Shown here: positions 52,484 to 61,367 of the stretch, one piece after another | How positions within the stretch are numbered: the first letter of the stretch is position 1 | How the letters are laid out: each line of letters opens with the position of its first letter | Source of the DNA: Clostridiales bacterium 1_7_47FAA | GTDB taxonomy: Bacteria; Bacillota; Clostridia; Lachnospirales; Lachnospiraceae | Direction: 5' to 3' | Assembly (NCBI GenBank): GCA_000155435.1 | Contig: DS990261.1 | Span: 242,750 to 306,749, forward strand | Length of the DNA stretch: 64,000 nucleotides | The notes under the pieces: model-generated | Seen by the model: the letters and a program-made list of their open reading frames with translations, nothing else | Database searches by the model: none | What the model was told of the DNA's origin: nothing | Program-made: the position numbers and the translations under genes

Positions 52484-53769
52484 TTGGATTAGAGGGAATT
52501 AAGGTGGTGGATCTGACTGCCTATGTGGCAGCGCCTGCATGTCCGCGGATCTTAGGCGAGATGGGGGCCACCGTGTACAAGGTGGAACCCTTTGTGGGAG
52601 ATGAACAGCGCACCCAGGGAGCCAGCTGGGGGATGAAGTCCAAGACGGAGTTCGACGATCAGGCTTATGATTTAAGTTCCATGAATAAGCAGTGGATCAG
52701 CGTGAACCTGAAGACGGCCCAGGGACAGGAGTTTATTTACCGTCTGATAGGGGATTCGGATATCGTGGTTACCAGCTTCCGTGACCCTGCCCTTAAACGG
52801 CTGGGTCTGGACTATGAGACGCTGAGCAGTAAGTTCCCCCACATTGTCTTCGGGCAGATGAGGGGATACGGGGAGCGGGGGCCGGAACGGGATTCCAAAG
52901 GCTTTGACGCGACCTCCTATTCTTCCAGGGGCGGCCTGGTCATGGCGTTCCCGCAAAAAGGGGAACACTTTGAGCCGGCCAACGTGCCTGTGGCATTCGG
53001 GGACTGGAATGCTTCCGTGGCCCTTACTGCAGGTATCCTGGCAGCCCTGGTGCGCAGGCTCAGGTGCGGCAGGGGGGATAAGGTTGTGGTGAACCTCTAC
53101 CACTGCGCCATATGGGGAATGTCAAGCGCCGTGGCGGTGTCCCAGCAGGGAGGGGAGTATCCGCGGTCAAGGAAGGAGGTCCCCTGCCCCACCAACAACT
53201 GTTACCGCTCCAGGGACGGGATATGGTTTTTGATGTGCTTTGGCCATTACAACAAATATTTTGAACTGGTCATGAAGGTCATCGGCCTGGGGCATCTGAT
53301 CGGGAATAAGGAATATGACACCCTGGAGGTGCTGAACGAGACAGGGAATAACGTGCAGATGATTGCATGGATGGAGGAAGCCTTTGCAAAGCAGGATTTT
53401 GCCTACTGGGAACAGGTCTTTAAGGAAAATGACATCCCCTTCCAGAAATGCTTTACCATGGATGACATCCTGCATGACGAGGAGGCTTATGCCAACGACA
53501 TCCTGAGGAAAATCCACTATGATTCACTGGGGGAGGTCAGCGTGCCCACCAGCCCTATCCGGTTAAGGAGCGTGGGGGACCCGGTCCTTTTCCGGTCCAG
53601 GCCCATAGGGGCCGACACCAGGAAGGTGATGGAGGAATATGGATACAGCCAGGAGGAAATCACCCGTCTGGAACAGGAAGGGGCGGTAAAATGCTACGAC
53701 GGCCCTCCGCTTCCTGACAGTGTGACAGCACCCAGCCATGGCCCTGGCTTTGACGGAACAGGAAACTGA
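52480..53769 (+). CDS. Type III (CaiB/BaiF) CoA-transferase, copy 2
   Basis: Family III CoA-transferase of 429 residues, longer than copy 1. VVDLTAYVAAPACPRILGEMGATVYKVEP (near 8-36) is the N-terminal signature. The segment VVVNLYHCAIWGM (near 203-215) stands where the catalytic Asp is found in CaiB-type enzymes, and an Asn/His replaces the usual DxS pattern, so activity on the standard ping-pong route is uncertain. Two CoA-transferases in one locus suggest two acids, or transfer between substrate and product. Confidence 0.85.
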   Translation: MIGLEGIKVVDLTAYVAAPACPRILGEMGATVYKVEPFVGDEQRTQGASWGMKSKTEFDDQAYDLSSMNKQWISVNLKTAQGQEFIYRLIGDSDIVVTSFRDPALKRLGLDYETLSSKFPHIVFGQMRGYGERGPERDSKGFDATSYSSRGGLVMAFPQKGEHFEPANVPVAFGDWNASVALTAGILAALVRRLRCGRGDKVVVNLYHCAIWGMSSAVAVSQQGGEYPRSRKEVPCPTNNCYRSRDGIWFLMCFGHYNKYFELVMKVIGLGHLIGNKEYDTLEVLNETGNNVQMIAWMEEAFAKQDFAYWEQVFKENDIPFQKCFTMDDILHDEEAYANDILRKIHYDSLGEVSVPTSPIRLRSVGDPVLFRSRPIGADTRKVMEEYGYSQEEITRLEQEGAVKCYDGPPLPDSVTAPSHGPGFDGTGN

Positions 53770-53778
53770 TGAAAGGGT

Positions 53779-53810
53779 TTTTGCCCCGCAGGAAGATGCG
53801 CGGGGCAAAA
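53779..53810. terminator. Hairpin between CoA-transferase 2 and LysR
   Basis: TTTTGCCCCG pairs perfectly with CGGGGCAAAA around a 12-base loop. There is no T tract downstream on the plus strand, so it may be a weak terminator, an attenuator or an mRNA processing hairpin lowering LysR expression. Confidence 0.5.
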
Positions 53811-53846
53811 GCCCTGAAGGTGCTTCAATAAGGAGGTATTTTGTAA

Positions 53847-54749
53847 ATGAATCTTTCGCAGCTTTACTATTTCCGTAAACTGGCTGAAGTGCAGCATTAT
53901 ACAAAGGCAGCCCAGGAGCTTTACATCACCCAGCCCAGTCTCAGCGCCTCCATCCTGTCCCTGGAAAGGGATCTGGGCATTGACCTGTTCCAGAGGGAAG
54001 GACGGGGGGTAAAGCTGACCAAATACGGACGTGACTTTTATATCCATGTCTGTAAAGCCCTGGTTGAACTGGAGGTGGGGATTGACAATGCAAAGGAAAA
54101 CTCCGGAACAATAGGAGGCGTGATTGATGTGGCCTGCATACCCACGCTGTGCGGGGATTTCCTGCCCCGCTCCATTAACAGCTATATGCAGGACTGCAAC
54201 CCCACCGTCAAGTTCAATGTATTCAACGGCATGACCCCGGCTATTGTGGAAGGCGTACGTTCGGATGCATATGATGTGGGGTTCTGTTCCATGTCGGAAG
54301 GGGAGACAGACCTGTGCTTCACCCCTATCCTTTCCCAGGAATACACCACCATTGTCAATAAAAAGCATCCCCTGGCATCCCTGGCCGGCCAGCCCATGAA
54401 GCTGGAGGACCTGGAACCATATGAAATCCTCACTTATCCGGAAAACAGCCCCGTGGGCAGGATCATTAAAAAGGAACTGAGGAAGCATAACCTGAAAGCC
54501 ACCCACTATGGCTATGATGAGACCACCATCGGGGGCTATACGGCCATCAACCAGGTGGTTGCCATTGTGGCCGACACTCCACTTCTCAAGCAGTTTGACA
54601 ACCTGGTCCACCTGAAGGTGGAGCTGGAGGCGGAAGCCAGGCTGGTTTATATGGTTTACCACAGGAATAACTATCTGACGCCTGCCGTGAAGAATTATAT
54701 CCAGCATGTGCTGGACAAGGGGCCTGGATTCAGCGGTGTCCCCACCTAA
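53847..54749 (+). CDS. LysR family transcriptional regulator (acyl-CoA locus)
   Basis: LysR regulator of 300 residues. The helix-turn-helix is at 1-60 (LSQLYYFRKLAEVQHYTKAA, then TQPSLSASIL), the effector domain begins near 88. Last gene of unit 1, with AAGGAGG upstream. It is the prime candidate for controlling the two matching promoter modules of the locus. Its stop lies in a degenerate tandem repeat. Confidence 0.92.
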   Translation: MNLSQLYYFRKLAEVQHYTKAAQELYITQPSLSASILSLERDLGIDLFQREGRGVKLTKYGRDFYIHVCKALVELEVGIDNAKENSGTIGGVIDVACIPTLCGDFLPRSINSYMQDCNPTVKFNVFNGMTPAIVEGVRSDAYDVGFCSMSEGETDLCFTPILSQEYTTIVNKKHPLASLAGQPMKLEDLEPYEILTYPENSPVGRIIKKELRKHNLKATHYGYDETTIGGYTAINQVVAIVADTPLLKQFDNLVHLKVELEAEARLVYMVYHRNNYLTPAVKNYIQHVLDKGPGFSGVPT

Positions 54750-54804
54750 GGCATGTTCCGGCCTAAGGCATGTCCCCCTTAAGGCAGGTCCCCGCCCAAG
54801 GCGG
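54745..54804. repeat. Degenerate 17-bp tandem repeat
   Basis: CCTAAGGCATGTTCCGG (54745), CCTAAGGCATGTCCCCC (54762), then TTAAGGCAGGTCCCCG (54779) and CCCAAGGCGG (54795). It begins at the LysR stop codon and fills the gap to the thioesterase gene. Confidence 0.75.
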
Positions 54805-54830
54805 TTTTCCGGCTGCTCCTGCGAAGGGAT

Positions 54831-55229
54831 TCATACCGGGCCGAACAGGAACATGGTAAAGGTGGCGTCAGCCACGGTCTTTCCCTCCGGGGTGGTGATT
54901 ACCACATGGTGGATTGCGGTTTTGCTTCCCTTGTGGATTGCGTCTGCCTGTACATACAGCTTGCCTGAATCAACGCTCTTGATGAAGTGGATGCAGCCCT
55001 GCTGGGTTACATTGGACACTTCGTATGCATAGGTGGCCATTCCGGCCGCCATGTCGCAGAGTGTAAAAATCACTCCCCCATGAAGATTTCCATAAAGATT
55101 CAGGGAACATGGGAGGACGTCAAGGGCCAGTCTGGCATGGCCTGGGGCGATTTCCAGGATCTGTGCATGTTCCACTCCTGCCAGGGGCTGGATATGGCGG
55201 CGGATGCCTTCCAATATATCCTGTCTCAT
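54831..55229 (-). CDS. PaaI family hotdog-fold thioesterase
   Basis: Acyl-CoA thioesterase of 132 residues with the hotdog fold. LYGNLHGGVIFTLCDMAAGMA (near 45-65) is the PaaI/YdiI signature with the catalytic Asp. The ATG at 55229 is used, 10 bases after AGGAGG. It is transcribed opposite to both units of the locus. It could release CoA from dead-end or surplus acyl-CoA intermediates, a usual role beside such pathways. Confidence 0.88.
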   Translation of the reverse strand: MRQDILEGIRRHIQPLAGVEHAQILEIAPGHARLALDVLPCSLNLYGNLHGGVIFTLCDMAAGMATYAYEVSNVTQQGCIHFIKSVDSGKLYVQADAIHKGSKTAIHHVVITTPEGKTVADATFTMFLFGPV

Positions 55230-55320
55230 GTCATCAATACCTCCTGTTTTCATTGATTTCTGATGGGGACAATATATCATACAATGTTGATATGCACAAT
55301 AGAAAACAGAAATCATAGGT

Positions 55321-55390
55321 ATAATCTATAGATTATGCACAAAACTTGGGAAAAGGCCGATTGGATATGTGAAACAATATATATTATAAT
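55321..55390 (+). promoter_or_regulatory. Promoter module of acyl-CoA locus, unit 2, with 16-bp palindrome
   Basis: ATAATCTATAGATTAT (55321-55336) is a perfect palindrome. It overlaps TGCACAAAA (55336), which is followed by ATTGGATATGT with -35 TTGGAT at 55361-55366, an 18-base spacer and TATAAT at 55385-55390. The TGCAC to TTGGAT distance is 25 bases, as in unit 1. An ATTGTTAAAAAA leader element is also shared (55405). Confidence 0.7.
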
Positions 55391-55452
55391 GGAATCATCA
55401 AGAGATTGTTAAAAAATTGATAAAAATAAATATAACAAGGAGGAATTACCCT

Positions 55453-56637
55453 ATGAGCAAATTATCACCCCAGCAGTTCCAGGATTATCTGATGCAGATC
55501 CGCAGGCTTGCCGAAGGCCCCTTGGAGGAAATCCAAAAAGAAGTGGAGGTTACCAACAAGTTCCCGCAGGAGTTTTATGACCTGGCCATTGAGAATGATC
55601 TGTACCGCTGTGCGCTTCCTGAAGAATACGGCGGATACGGATTGTCAGAGCTGGAGATCCTTCAGGTACAGGAGGAATTTTCCAGAGGACCGGGCGGGAT
55701 GAGGATGCATCTGCATTATGCGATGGACCTGAACTGGAGGATCCTGGATGATTACGGAAATGATGAATTGAAGGCGGAGTACATGCCTAAATTCCAGGAC
55801 AAATCCGTGTTCACCTGTTTTGCCCTGACGGAGGCCACCGGGGGAACAGGCGCTGACCTGCATACAACCGCGGTAAGGGACGGGGACAGCTACATCTTAA
55901 ACGGGGAAAAGACCTTGATTTCCCATACGGACTGCTGCGAGTTTGCGTATGTCATCGCAGTGACCAATCCGGAGTCTGATAAGGCCGACCGTTTATCCGC
56001 ATTTTTCGTTCCCATGGATGCCCCGGGCTTTGAGGTAATCAACATGCCCCACATGATGGGATGCAGGGGAGCCGGCCATGGCGACCTTAAGTTCACGGAC
56101 TGCCGCATCGATAAAAAATACTTACTGGGCCAGGAAGGCCAGGGACTTGAGATTGCCCTCCATTCCTTATCTGTCTCCAGGGCCCATATCGCTGCCAGCA
56201 ACCTGGGTATGGCCCAGAGGATGCTGGAAATGTCCTTAAAGTACGCGGCCGACCGCGTAACCTTCGGCAAGCCCATTGTCACGCGTCAGGCGATTAAGAT
56301 GAAGCTTGCCAATATGCAGATGAACATCCATGCCCTGCGCTGTATGGTATATGATTTTGCAAAGGATTATGAGGTGCAGGCCGACGGGAAGTACATAGAG
56401 GAAAAGGCAGCCATGTGCAAGCTGTTCAGCATTGATACCGTAAGGCTGGTAAGCGATGAAATGCTGGAAATCTTCGGGGGCGTGGGTTACTTTGAGGACA
56501 ATCCCTATGGTCCGGTTGAGCGCATGTACCGCGACTGCCGCGCCATGTGGCTGGAGGAAGGCGCCCCCACCGTACAGCGCATTACCATTGCTAAAAGCGC
56601 GGTTAAATTCGGCGGTCAGGTAGAGTATGTAATCTAA
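55453..56637 (+). CDS. Acyl-CoA dehydrogenase, copy 1
   Basis: FAD-dependent acyl-CoA dehydrogenase or enoyl-CoA reductase of 394 residues. FALTEATGGTGADLHTTA (near 119-136) and LNGEKTLISHTD are the flavin-contact stretches. IFGGVGYFEDNPYGPVERMYRDCRA (near 345) is the C-terminal signature; the catalytic Glu position is kept in LEEGAPTVQR. The ATG at 55453 follows AAGGAGG. Electrons pass to or from the EtfBA encoded downstream. Confidence 0.92.
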   Translation: MSKLSPQQFQDYLMQIRRLAEGPLEEIQKEVEVTNKFPQEFYDLAIENDLYRCALPEEYGGYGLSELEILQVQEEFSRGPGGMRMHLHYAMDLNWRILDDYGNDELKAEYMPKFQDKSVFTCFALTEATGGTGADLHTTAVRDGDSYILNGEKTLISHTDCCEFAYVIAVTNPESDKADRLSAFFVPMDAPGFEVINMPHMMGCRGAGHGDLKFTDCRIDKKYLLGQEGQGLEIALHSLSVSRAHIAASNLGMAQRMLEMSLKYAADRVTFGKPIVTRQAIKMKLANMQMNIHALRCMVYDFAKDYEVQADGKYIEEKAAMCKLFSIDTVRLVSDEMLEIFGGVGYFEDNPYGPVERMYRDCRAMWLEEGAPTVQRITIAKSAVKFGGQVEYVI

Positions 56638-56771
56638 GTATCCGGCCGGGACACATAGCCTTACATCCCGTATGGACAGGGCCGGCAGCCCTGTCCATGT
56701 ATATTCCGGCCGGACTGCCGGCCGGGGATGGGGAAGGCGGTTCATCATAAAGAGAGGGAAGGGGAAAGAAA

Positions 56772-57914
56772 ATGGCATTACTATATACAGAGAAACAAAA
56801 AGAACTCATTGCCCTGGTCCGGGATATGGCGGAACATGAAATCAAGCCATATGTCCAGGAAGCGGACGAAAAGGGAGAGTGCCCCAGGGAGCTGTTTGAC
56901 TGGGGGTTTAAGATGGGCCTGCACATGCTGGAAATACCGGCCCAGTATGGAGGAACCGGCTTAAGTTATGAGACAACGGCCATGATTTTTGAGGAGCTGG
57001 CAAAGGTGGACGCCGGTTATGCAATCACCTTTGTTACCACCTTTGTGGCGCTGCGCAACGTCATCCTGGCCGGGACGCCGGAACAGGCCCAGTATTTTGC
57101 GGATATCATCAACCGGGGAAGCTTTGCAGGATTTGCCCTCACGGAACCCAACGCAGGTTCCGACCCGGCAGGCATCAGGGGAACCGCCGTGCTGGACGGC
57201 GATGAGTATGTCCTCAATGCCACCAAGACCTTTATTACCAACGGCGCCCTGTCGGACATCTATGTGGGCTTTTTTAAGACCAGCCCGGAGGCAGGACACA
57301 AAGGTATCTCGGCTTTTATTATTGACAGGAACATGCCGGGGGTATCGGTGGGTGCCCATGAAAACAAGATGGGGCTCAGGCTTTCCAATACAACGGACCT
57401 GATTTTTGAAAATGTAAGGGTTCCCAGGGACCGCATGCTGGGGCCGGAGGGGTCCGGTTTTAAACTGGCATTAAATGCCCTTAACCTGTCCCGGGCCTTT
57501 GTGGCAACCCTGGCCGTGGGCATCATGCAGAGGGCGCTGGATGAGGCTGTGAAATATGCAAAGGAGCGCAAGCAGTTCAATACCCCCATTATTAATTTCC
57601 AGATGGTCCAGGCGCTGCTGGCCGATATGGCGATTAAGGTTGAAGCTTCCAGATGTCTTGTCAATAATACGATGAGGATGATGGATGCGGGTAGTCTGGT
57701 CCAGAAGGAAGGTTCCATCACCAAAACCTTTGTCACGGACTGTGCCCAGGAAGTCACATCCAACGCGGTACAGGTCTTTGGCGGATACGGATACAGCCGG
57801 GAATACCCGGTTGAAAAGCTGATGCGCGATGTGAAGGTATTCCAGATTTTCGAGGGCACCAACCAGATACAGCGCATGACCATAGCAAATGTCCTGAATA
57901 AGGAATACAGATAA
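56772..57914 (+). CDS. Acyl-CoA dehydrogenase, copy 2
   Basis: Acyl-CoA dehydrogenase of 380 residues. FALTEPNAGSDPAGIRGTAV (near 118-137), TKTFITNGALSD and the C-terminal FGGYGYSREYPVEKLMRDVKVFQIFEGTNQIQR are textbook signatures with the catalytic Glu in FEGTNQ. It lies 9 bases before etfB, the usual order in clostridial bcd/acd-etfBA units. Whether it oxidises or reduces in vivo cannot be told from sequence. Confidence 0.94.
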   Translation: MALLYTEKQKELIALVRDMAEHEIKPYVQEADEKGECPRELFDWGFKMGLHMLEIPAQYGGTGLSYETTAMIFEELAKVDAGYAITFVTTFVALRNVILAGTPEQAQYFADIINRGSFAGFALTEPNAGSDPAGIRGTAVLDGDEYVLNATKTFITNGALSDIYVGFFKTSPEAGHKGISAFIIDRNMPGVSVGAHENKMGLRLSNTTDLIFENVRVPRDRMLGPEGSGFKLALNALNLSRAFVATLAVGIMQRALDEAVKYAKERKQFNTPIINFQMVQALLADMAIKVEASRCLVNNTMRMMDAGSLVQKEGSITKTFVTDCAQEVTSNAVQVFGGYGYSREYPVEKLMRDVKVFQIFEGTNQIQRMTIANVLNKEYR

Positions 57915-57926
57915 AGGGGGATTATG

Positions 57927-58715
57927 ATGAAGATTGTTGTATGTGTAAAACAGGTTCCGGATACAACAGAGATAAAGATTGATCCGGTAAAGAATACTTT
58001 GATACGCACCGGCGTTCCCAGCATTTTAAATCCCTTTGACAGGAATGCAGTGGAAACAGCCCTTCAGCTGAAGGATACTTACGGCGGGAGCGTGACAGTC
58101 CTGTCCATGGGGCCGCCTCAGGCCAAGGCAGTGCTGAGGGAAGCGCTTTCCATGGGCGCGGACCAGGCTTATCTCATTACGGACCGGGCTTTCGGCGGTT
58201 CCGATACCTATGCAACCAGCTACATCTTATCCAGCGCCATCCGGCATCTGGGACCATTTGATGTGGTGCTGGGGGGCAAACAGGCCATTGACGGTGACAC
58301 GGGGCAGACAGCCCCCAGTATTGCAGAGCACCTGGACATGATACGCCTTACCTATATTGTGTCCATGGAAATAGAGGGGGATAAGGTGACTGCAAAGCGC
58401 CAGGTGGAAGAGGGCGTGGAGGTCATTGAGGCAAGGCTTCCCGTGCTGTGTACTGCCACCAAGGAAACCAATAAGCCGCGCTATGCAACCATTAAGGGGA
58501 AACTGGAATCCCTGAGGGCTGAGATACCGGAACTGACCCTTGAAGACATGAAGGATATCATTGATACCACGAAAATCGGTTTAAAGGGTTCACCTACCAA
58601 GGTGAAAGCAACCTTTACCCCAAAGCGCACGGCCACTGGGGTACACATAGAGGGTGGTCCCCAGAAGATGGCGGCCTCGCTCCTGGACTGTCTGAAAGAG
58701 TCAAAGGTACTGTAG
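57927..58715 (+). CDS. etfB: Electron transfer flavoprotein subunit beta
   Basis: EtfB of about 263 residues, MKIVVCVKQVPDT at the N-terminus and ALSMGADQAYLITD near 73. The signature VEARLPVLCTATKETNKPRY near 168 is present. Two ATG codons are adjacent; the second (57927) is better spaced from the GGGGG site. It forms a heterodimer with EtfA that accepts electrons from the dehydrogenases upstream, or bifurcates electrons as in butyryl-CoA dehydrogenase complexes. Confidence 0.94.
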   Translation: MKIVVCVKQVPDTTEIKIDPVKNTLIRTGVPSILNPFDRNAVETALQLKDTYGGSVTVLSMGPPQAKAVLREALSMGADQAYLITDRAFGGSDTYATSYILSSAIRHLGPFDVVLGGKQAIDGDTGQTAPSIAEHLDMIRLTYIVSMEIEGDKVTAKRQVEEGVEVIEARLPVLCTATKETNKPRYATIKGKLESLRAEIPELTLEDMKDIIDTTKIGLKGSPTKVKATFTPKRTATGVHIEGGPQKMAASLLDCLKESKVL

Positions 58716-58730
58716 AAAGGGGGAAGTATC

Positions 58731-59732
58731 ATGGGTTTTGAGCAATATAAGGACGTATGGGTGTTTATCGAATGTTTTGAAGGAACCCCCAAAAATGTTG
58801 GACTGGAGCTTTTGGGGCAGGGCAGGAAGCTGGCAGAGGGACTGGGACAGCAGCTTTGCGCGGTGGTGATAGGAAAGGATGTGGAGGAAGGCATCCAGGA
58901 AGCGCAAAGACACGGCGCGGATAAGATTTATGTGGTGCAGGGGGATGAGTACCGCCATTATTCGGCGGACGGATACGGATACGCCTTCCTGCAGCTGTGC
59001 AGGAAATACAGCCCCAACACCATTCTGGTGGGAGCAACCATCAATGGCAGGGACCTTGGCTCCAAGCTTGCGGTAAGCCTTCACACCGGCCTGACAGCGG
59101 ACTGCACGGCCCTCAGTGTGGAGGATACGGGCAACGTGGTATGGGAACGGCCTGCCTTCGGAGGCAACCTGTATGCACAGATCCTCTGCAGTGACACACG
59201 TCCCCAGATGGGAACCGTAAGGCCTGGCGCATTTAAGAAGCCGGCTCCTGTGGAAGGGAACCAGGCAGTGGTCATACGGGAGGATATCCATGCAGGAAAT
59301 ATCCGTACCCAGGTAGTGGATTTCATAAAGGCCTGTGCGGACGGCACCATACCGGTGGGAGAGGCGGATGTGATTGTATCCGGCGGACGCGGTATGAAGA
59401 ATCCGGAGAACTTTGCAATACTCAAGGAGCTGGCCGGCCTTCTAGGCGGGACAGTGGGCTGCTCCAGGGCAGCAGTGGATTCGGGCTGGATGCCGCAGTC
59501 CAGACAGGTGGGACAGACCGGCTCCACGGTGACGCCCAAATTATATATTGCATGCGGGATTTCCGGCGCGGTCCAGCATGTGGCGGGTATGAGCGGATCG
59601 GGAACCATTGTAGCCATTAACAAGGATGCCTCAGCTCCTATATTTGAGGTGGCGGATTACTGCCTGGTGGGGGATCTGTTTGAGATTGTCCCTGCCCTGA
59701 TTAAGGAGTTAAAAGCCAGGAAGCAGGCCTGA
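58731..59732 (+). CDS. etfA: Electron transfer flavoprotein subunit alpha
   Basis: EtfA of 333 residues without an N-terminal ferredoxin extension. The FAD-binding region has SGGRGMKNPENF (near 219), GCSRAAVDSGWMPQSRQVGQTG and LYIACGISGAVQH...SGTIVAINKD near 265-300. It starts 15 bases after etfB. Together they serve the two acyl-CoA dehydrogenases. Confidence 0.95.
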   Translation: MGFEQYKDVWVFIECFEGTPKNVGLELLGQGRKLAEGLGQQLCAVVIGKDVEEGIQEAQRHGADKIYVVQGDEYRHYSADGYGYAFLQLCRKYSPNTILVGATINGRDLGSKLAVSLHTGLTADCTALSVEDTGNVVWERPAFGGNLYAQILCSDTRPQMGTVRPGAFKKPAPVEGNQAVVIREDIHAGNIRTQVVDFIKACADGTIPVGEADVIVSGGRGMKNPENFAILKELAGLLGGTVGCSRAAVDSGWMPQSRQVGQTGSTVTPKLYIACGISGAVQHVAGMSGSGTIVAINKDASAPIFEVADYCLVGDLFEIVPALIKELKARKQA

Positions 59733-59740
59733 GGAATGTG

Positions 59741-61363
59741 ATGGATGGAATGAAGGTAAACCAGAAGCAGAAGGAGTATTACCTGGAAAAGGGATACTGG
59801 GGACATGAAACCCTCCTGGACCGCTTCATACGGACCGCGGAGCGGTTCCCGGACAGGGAATATGTGGTGGATGACAGGGGGAACCGTCATACTTACAGCC
59901 AGATAGATGTCCTTTCCTCCAGGATAGCTTCCTATTTAAAGGATATGGGGATTGTACCGGGAGACTGTGTATCCTTTCAGGTGCCGGTGTGGAGCGAGTT
60001 CATTGTAATCGCCATCGGCTGCCTTAAGGCGGGGGCCGTGATGCATCCCATTGCCATGTGCTACGAAGAGCCTGATCTGATCCATGCCATGAACAAAGCC
60101 GATACAAAGATATATTTCGGCACTGCCTGGTTTCGCGGCAAGGATTATGAGGCAAGGCTCCTGGCAGTCATGGACAGGATAGCATCCTTACGGCATGTGG
60201 TATTCCTGGACAGCTTAGGCCCGGTCAAAGGCGGATTTACAACCTACAGGGAAATCCTTGAAACTTACGGCCCGCTTCCAAAGGAGGAATACGGCCGGAT
60301 GGACGGGCTTTGGGTGGCGCTGATACTGGGCACATCGGGAACAACCGGAAGCAATAAGGGTGTGATGCTGACCCACAGCAACATCATATTCAGCGAGGAA
60401 CAATTCAACCGGGAGCTTGGACTGGACGAAAATGACATCATGTTCATGCCTGCGCCCCTGAACCATGCCACTGGTTTCCACCACGGCATCATTGCCCCCA
60501 TGTTATTGGGGGCAAAGGTGGTGCTTCAGCAAAAGTTTGAATGCCCCGAGGCAATTGAGCTTATGAACCGGGAGAAATGCACGTATTCTATGGGGTCCAC
60601 CCCGTTTATCTACGATATCTTAAAATATCTGGAGAAGAAGGGGGGAGGCATTGGGAGCCTGAAGTTCTATCTGTGCGGCGGGGCGCCTGTGCCTGAGGAC
60701 ATGGTCCTGCGGGCATCGTCCTTTGGTATCTGTCTGTGCGAGGTGTACGGATCTACGGAAAGCGTGCCTCATGTGTTTGTCAGGCCACGGGAAGCGCTGA
60801 CGTTAAAAGAAAGGACATCGGGCCGTCCCCTTGAGGGAATCCAGGTCCGGGCCGTGGATGAACGGGGCAGGGATGTGGCGCCGGGAACCGTGGGTGAGGA
60901 GATATCCAGGGGACCCAATGTGTTCGTGGGCTACCTTAAGGACCGGGAGGAAACGGACCGGGTCCTTACCGATGACGGCTGGTTTTACAGCGGTGACCTC
61001 TGCGTCATGGACGAAGCGGGTAATATCCGTATTGTGGGCAGAAAGAAGGACATGATTGTCAGAGGCGGGGAAAACCTGAATTCTAATTATATCGATGAAG
61101 CCATGGAGGGATGTCCTGGTGTGGCGGACCATGCTGTAATCGGAATGCCGGACGAACGGCTGGGCGAGCGTATATGTGCGTATGTGGTTCCGGAACAGGG
61201 GGTATCCGTGAGCCTGGAACAGGTATTGACCTTCATGAAGGAAAAACACGTGCCCAAGCGTTACTGGCCGGAACGGCTGGAACAGATAAAAGAAATCCCG
61301 AGAACCGGAAGCGGCAAGGTGAAAAAATACCTGCTTCTGGAAGACTTGAAGAAGAGGGGGTGA
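59741..61363 (+). CDS. AMP-dependent acyl-CoA synthetase
   Basis: Acyl-CoA ligase of about 540 residues, activating a carboxylic acid with ATP and CoA. The P-loop is LGTSGTTGSNKGVMLTH (near 197-213), YGSTESVPH (near 333) is the acid/adenylate site and YSGDLCVMDEAG with GRKKDMIVRGGENL follows. The C-terminal catalytic lysine is in RTGSGKVKKY. It resembles CaiC and cyclohexanecarboxylate-type ligases in length. It overlaps the EtfA end closely (8-base gap). With two CoA-transferases in the locus, two separate activation routes exist. Confidence 0.92.
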   Translation: MDGMKVNQKQKEYYLEKGYWGHETLLDRFIRTAERFPDREYVVDDRGNRHTYSQIDVLSSRIASYLKDMGIVPGDCVSFQVPVWSEFIVIAIGCLKAGAVMHPIAMCYEEPDLIHAMNKADTKIYFGTAWFRGKDYEARLLAVMDRIASLRHVVFLDSLGPVKGGFTTYREILETYGPLPKEEYGRMDGLWVALILGTSGTTGSNKGVMLTHSNIIFSEEQFNRELGLDENDIMFMPAPLNHATGFHHGIIAPMLLGAKVVLQQKFECPEAIELMNREKCTYSMGSTPFIYDILKYLEKKGGGIGSLKFYLCGGAPVPEDMVLRASSFGICLCEVYGSTESVPHVFVRPREALTLKERTSGRPLEGIQVRAVDERGRDVAPGTVGEEISRGPNVFVGYLKDREETDRVLTDDGWFYSGDLCVMDEAGNIRIVGRKKDMIVRGGENLNSNYIDEAMEGCPGVADHAVIGMPDERLGERICAYVVPEQGVSVSLEQVLTFMKEKHVPKRYWPERLEQIKEIPRTGSGKVKKYLLLEDLKKRG

Positions 61364-61367
61364 GGCT

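Noticed and set aside
53694-54707. Long reading frame antisense to the LysR gene at 53847
   Set aside because: It mirrors the LysR codons, has no recognisable domain and no ribosome site.
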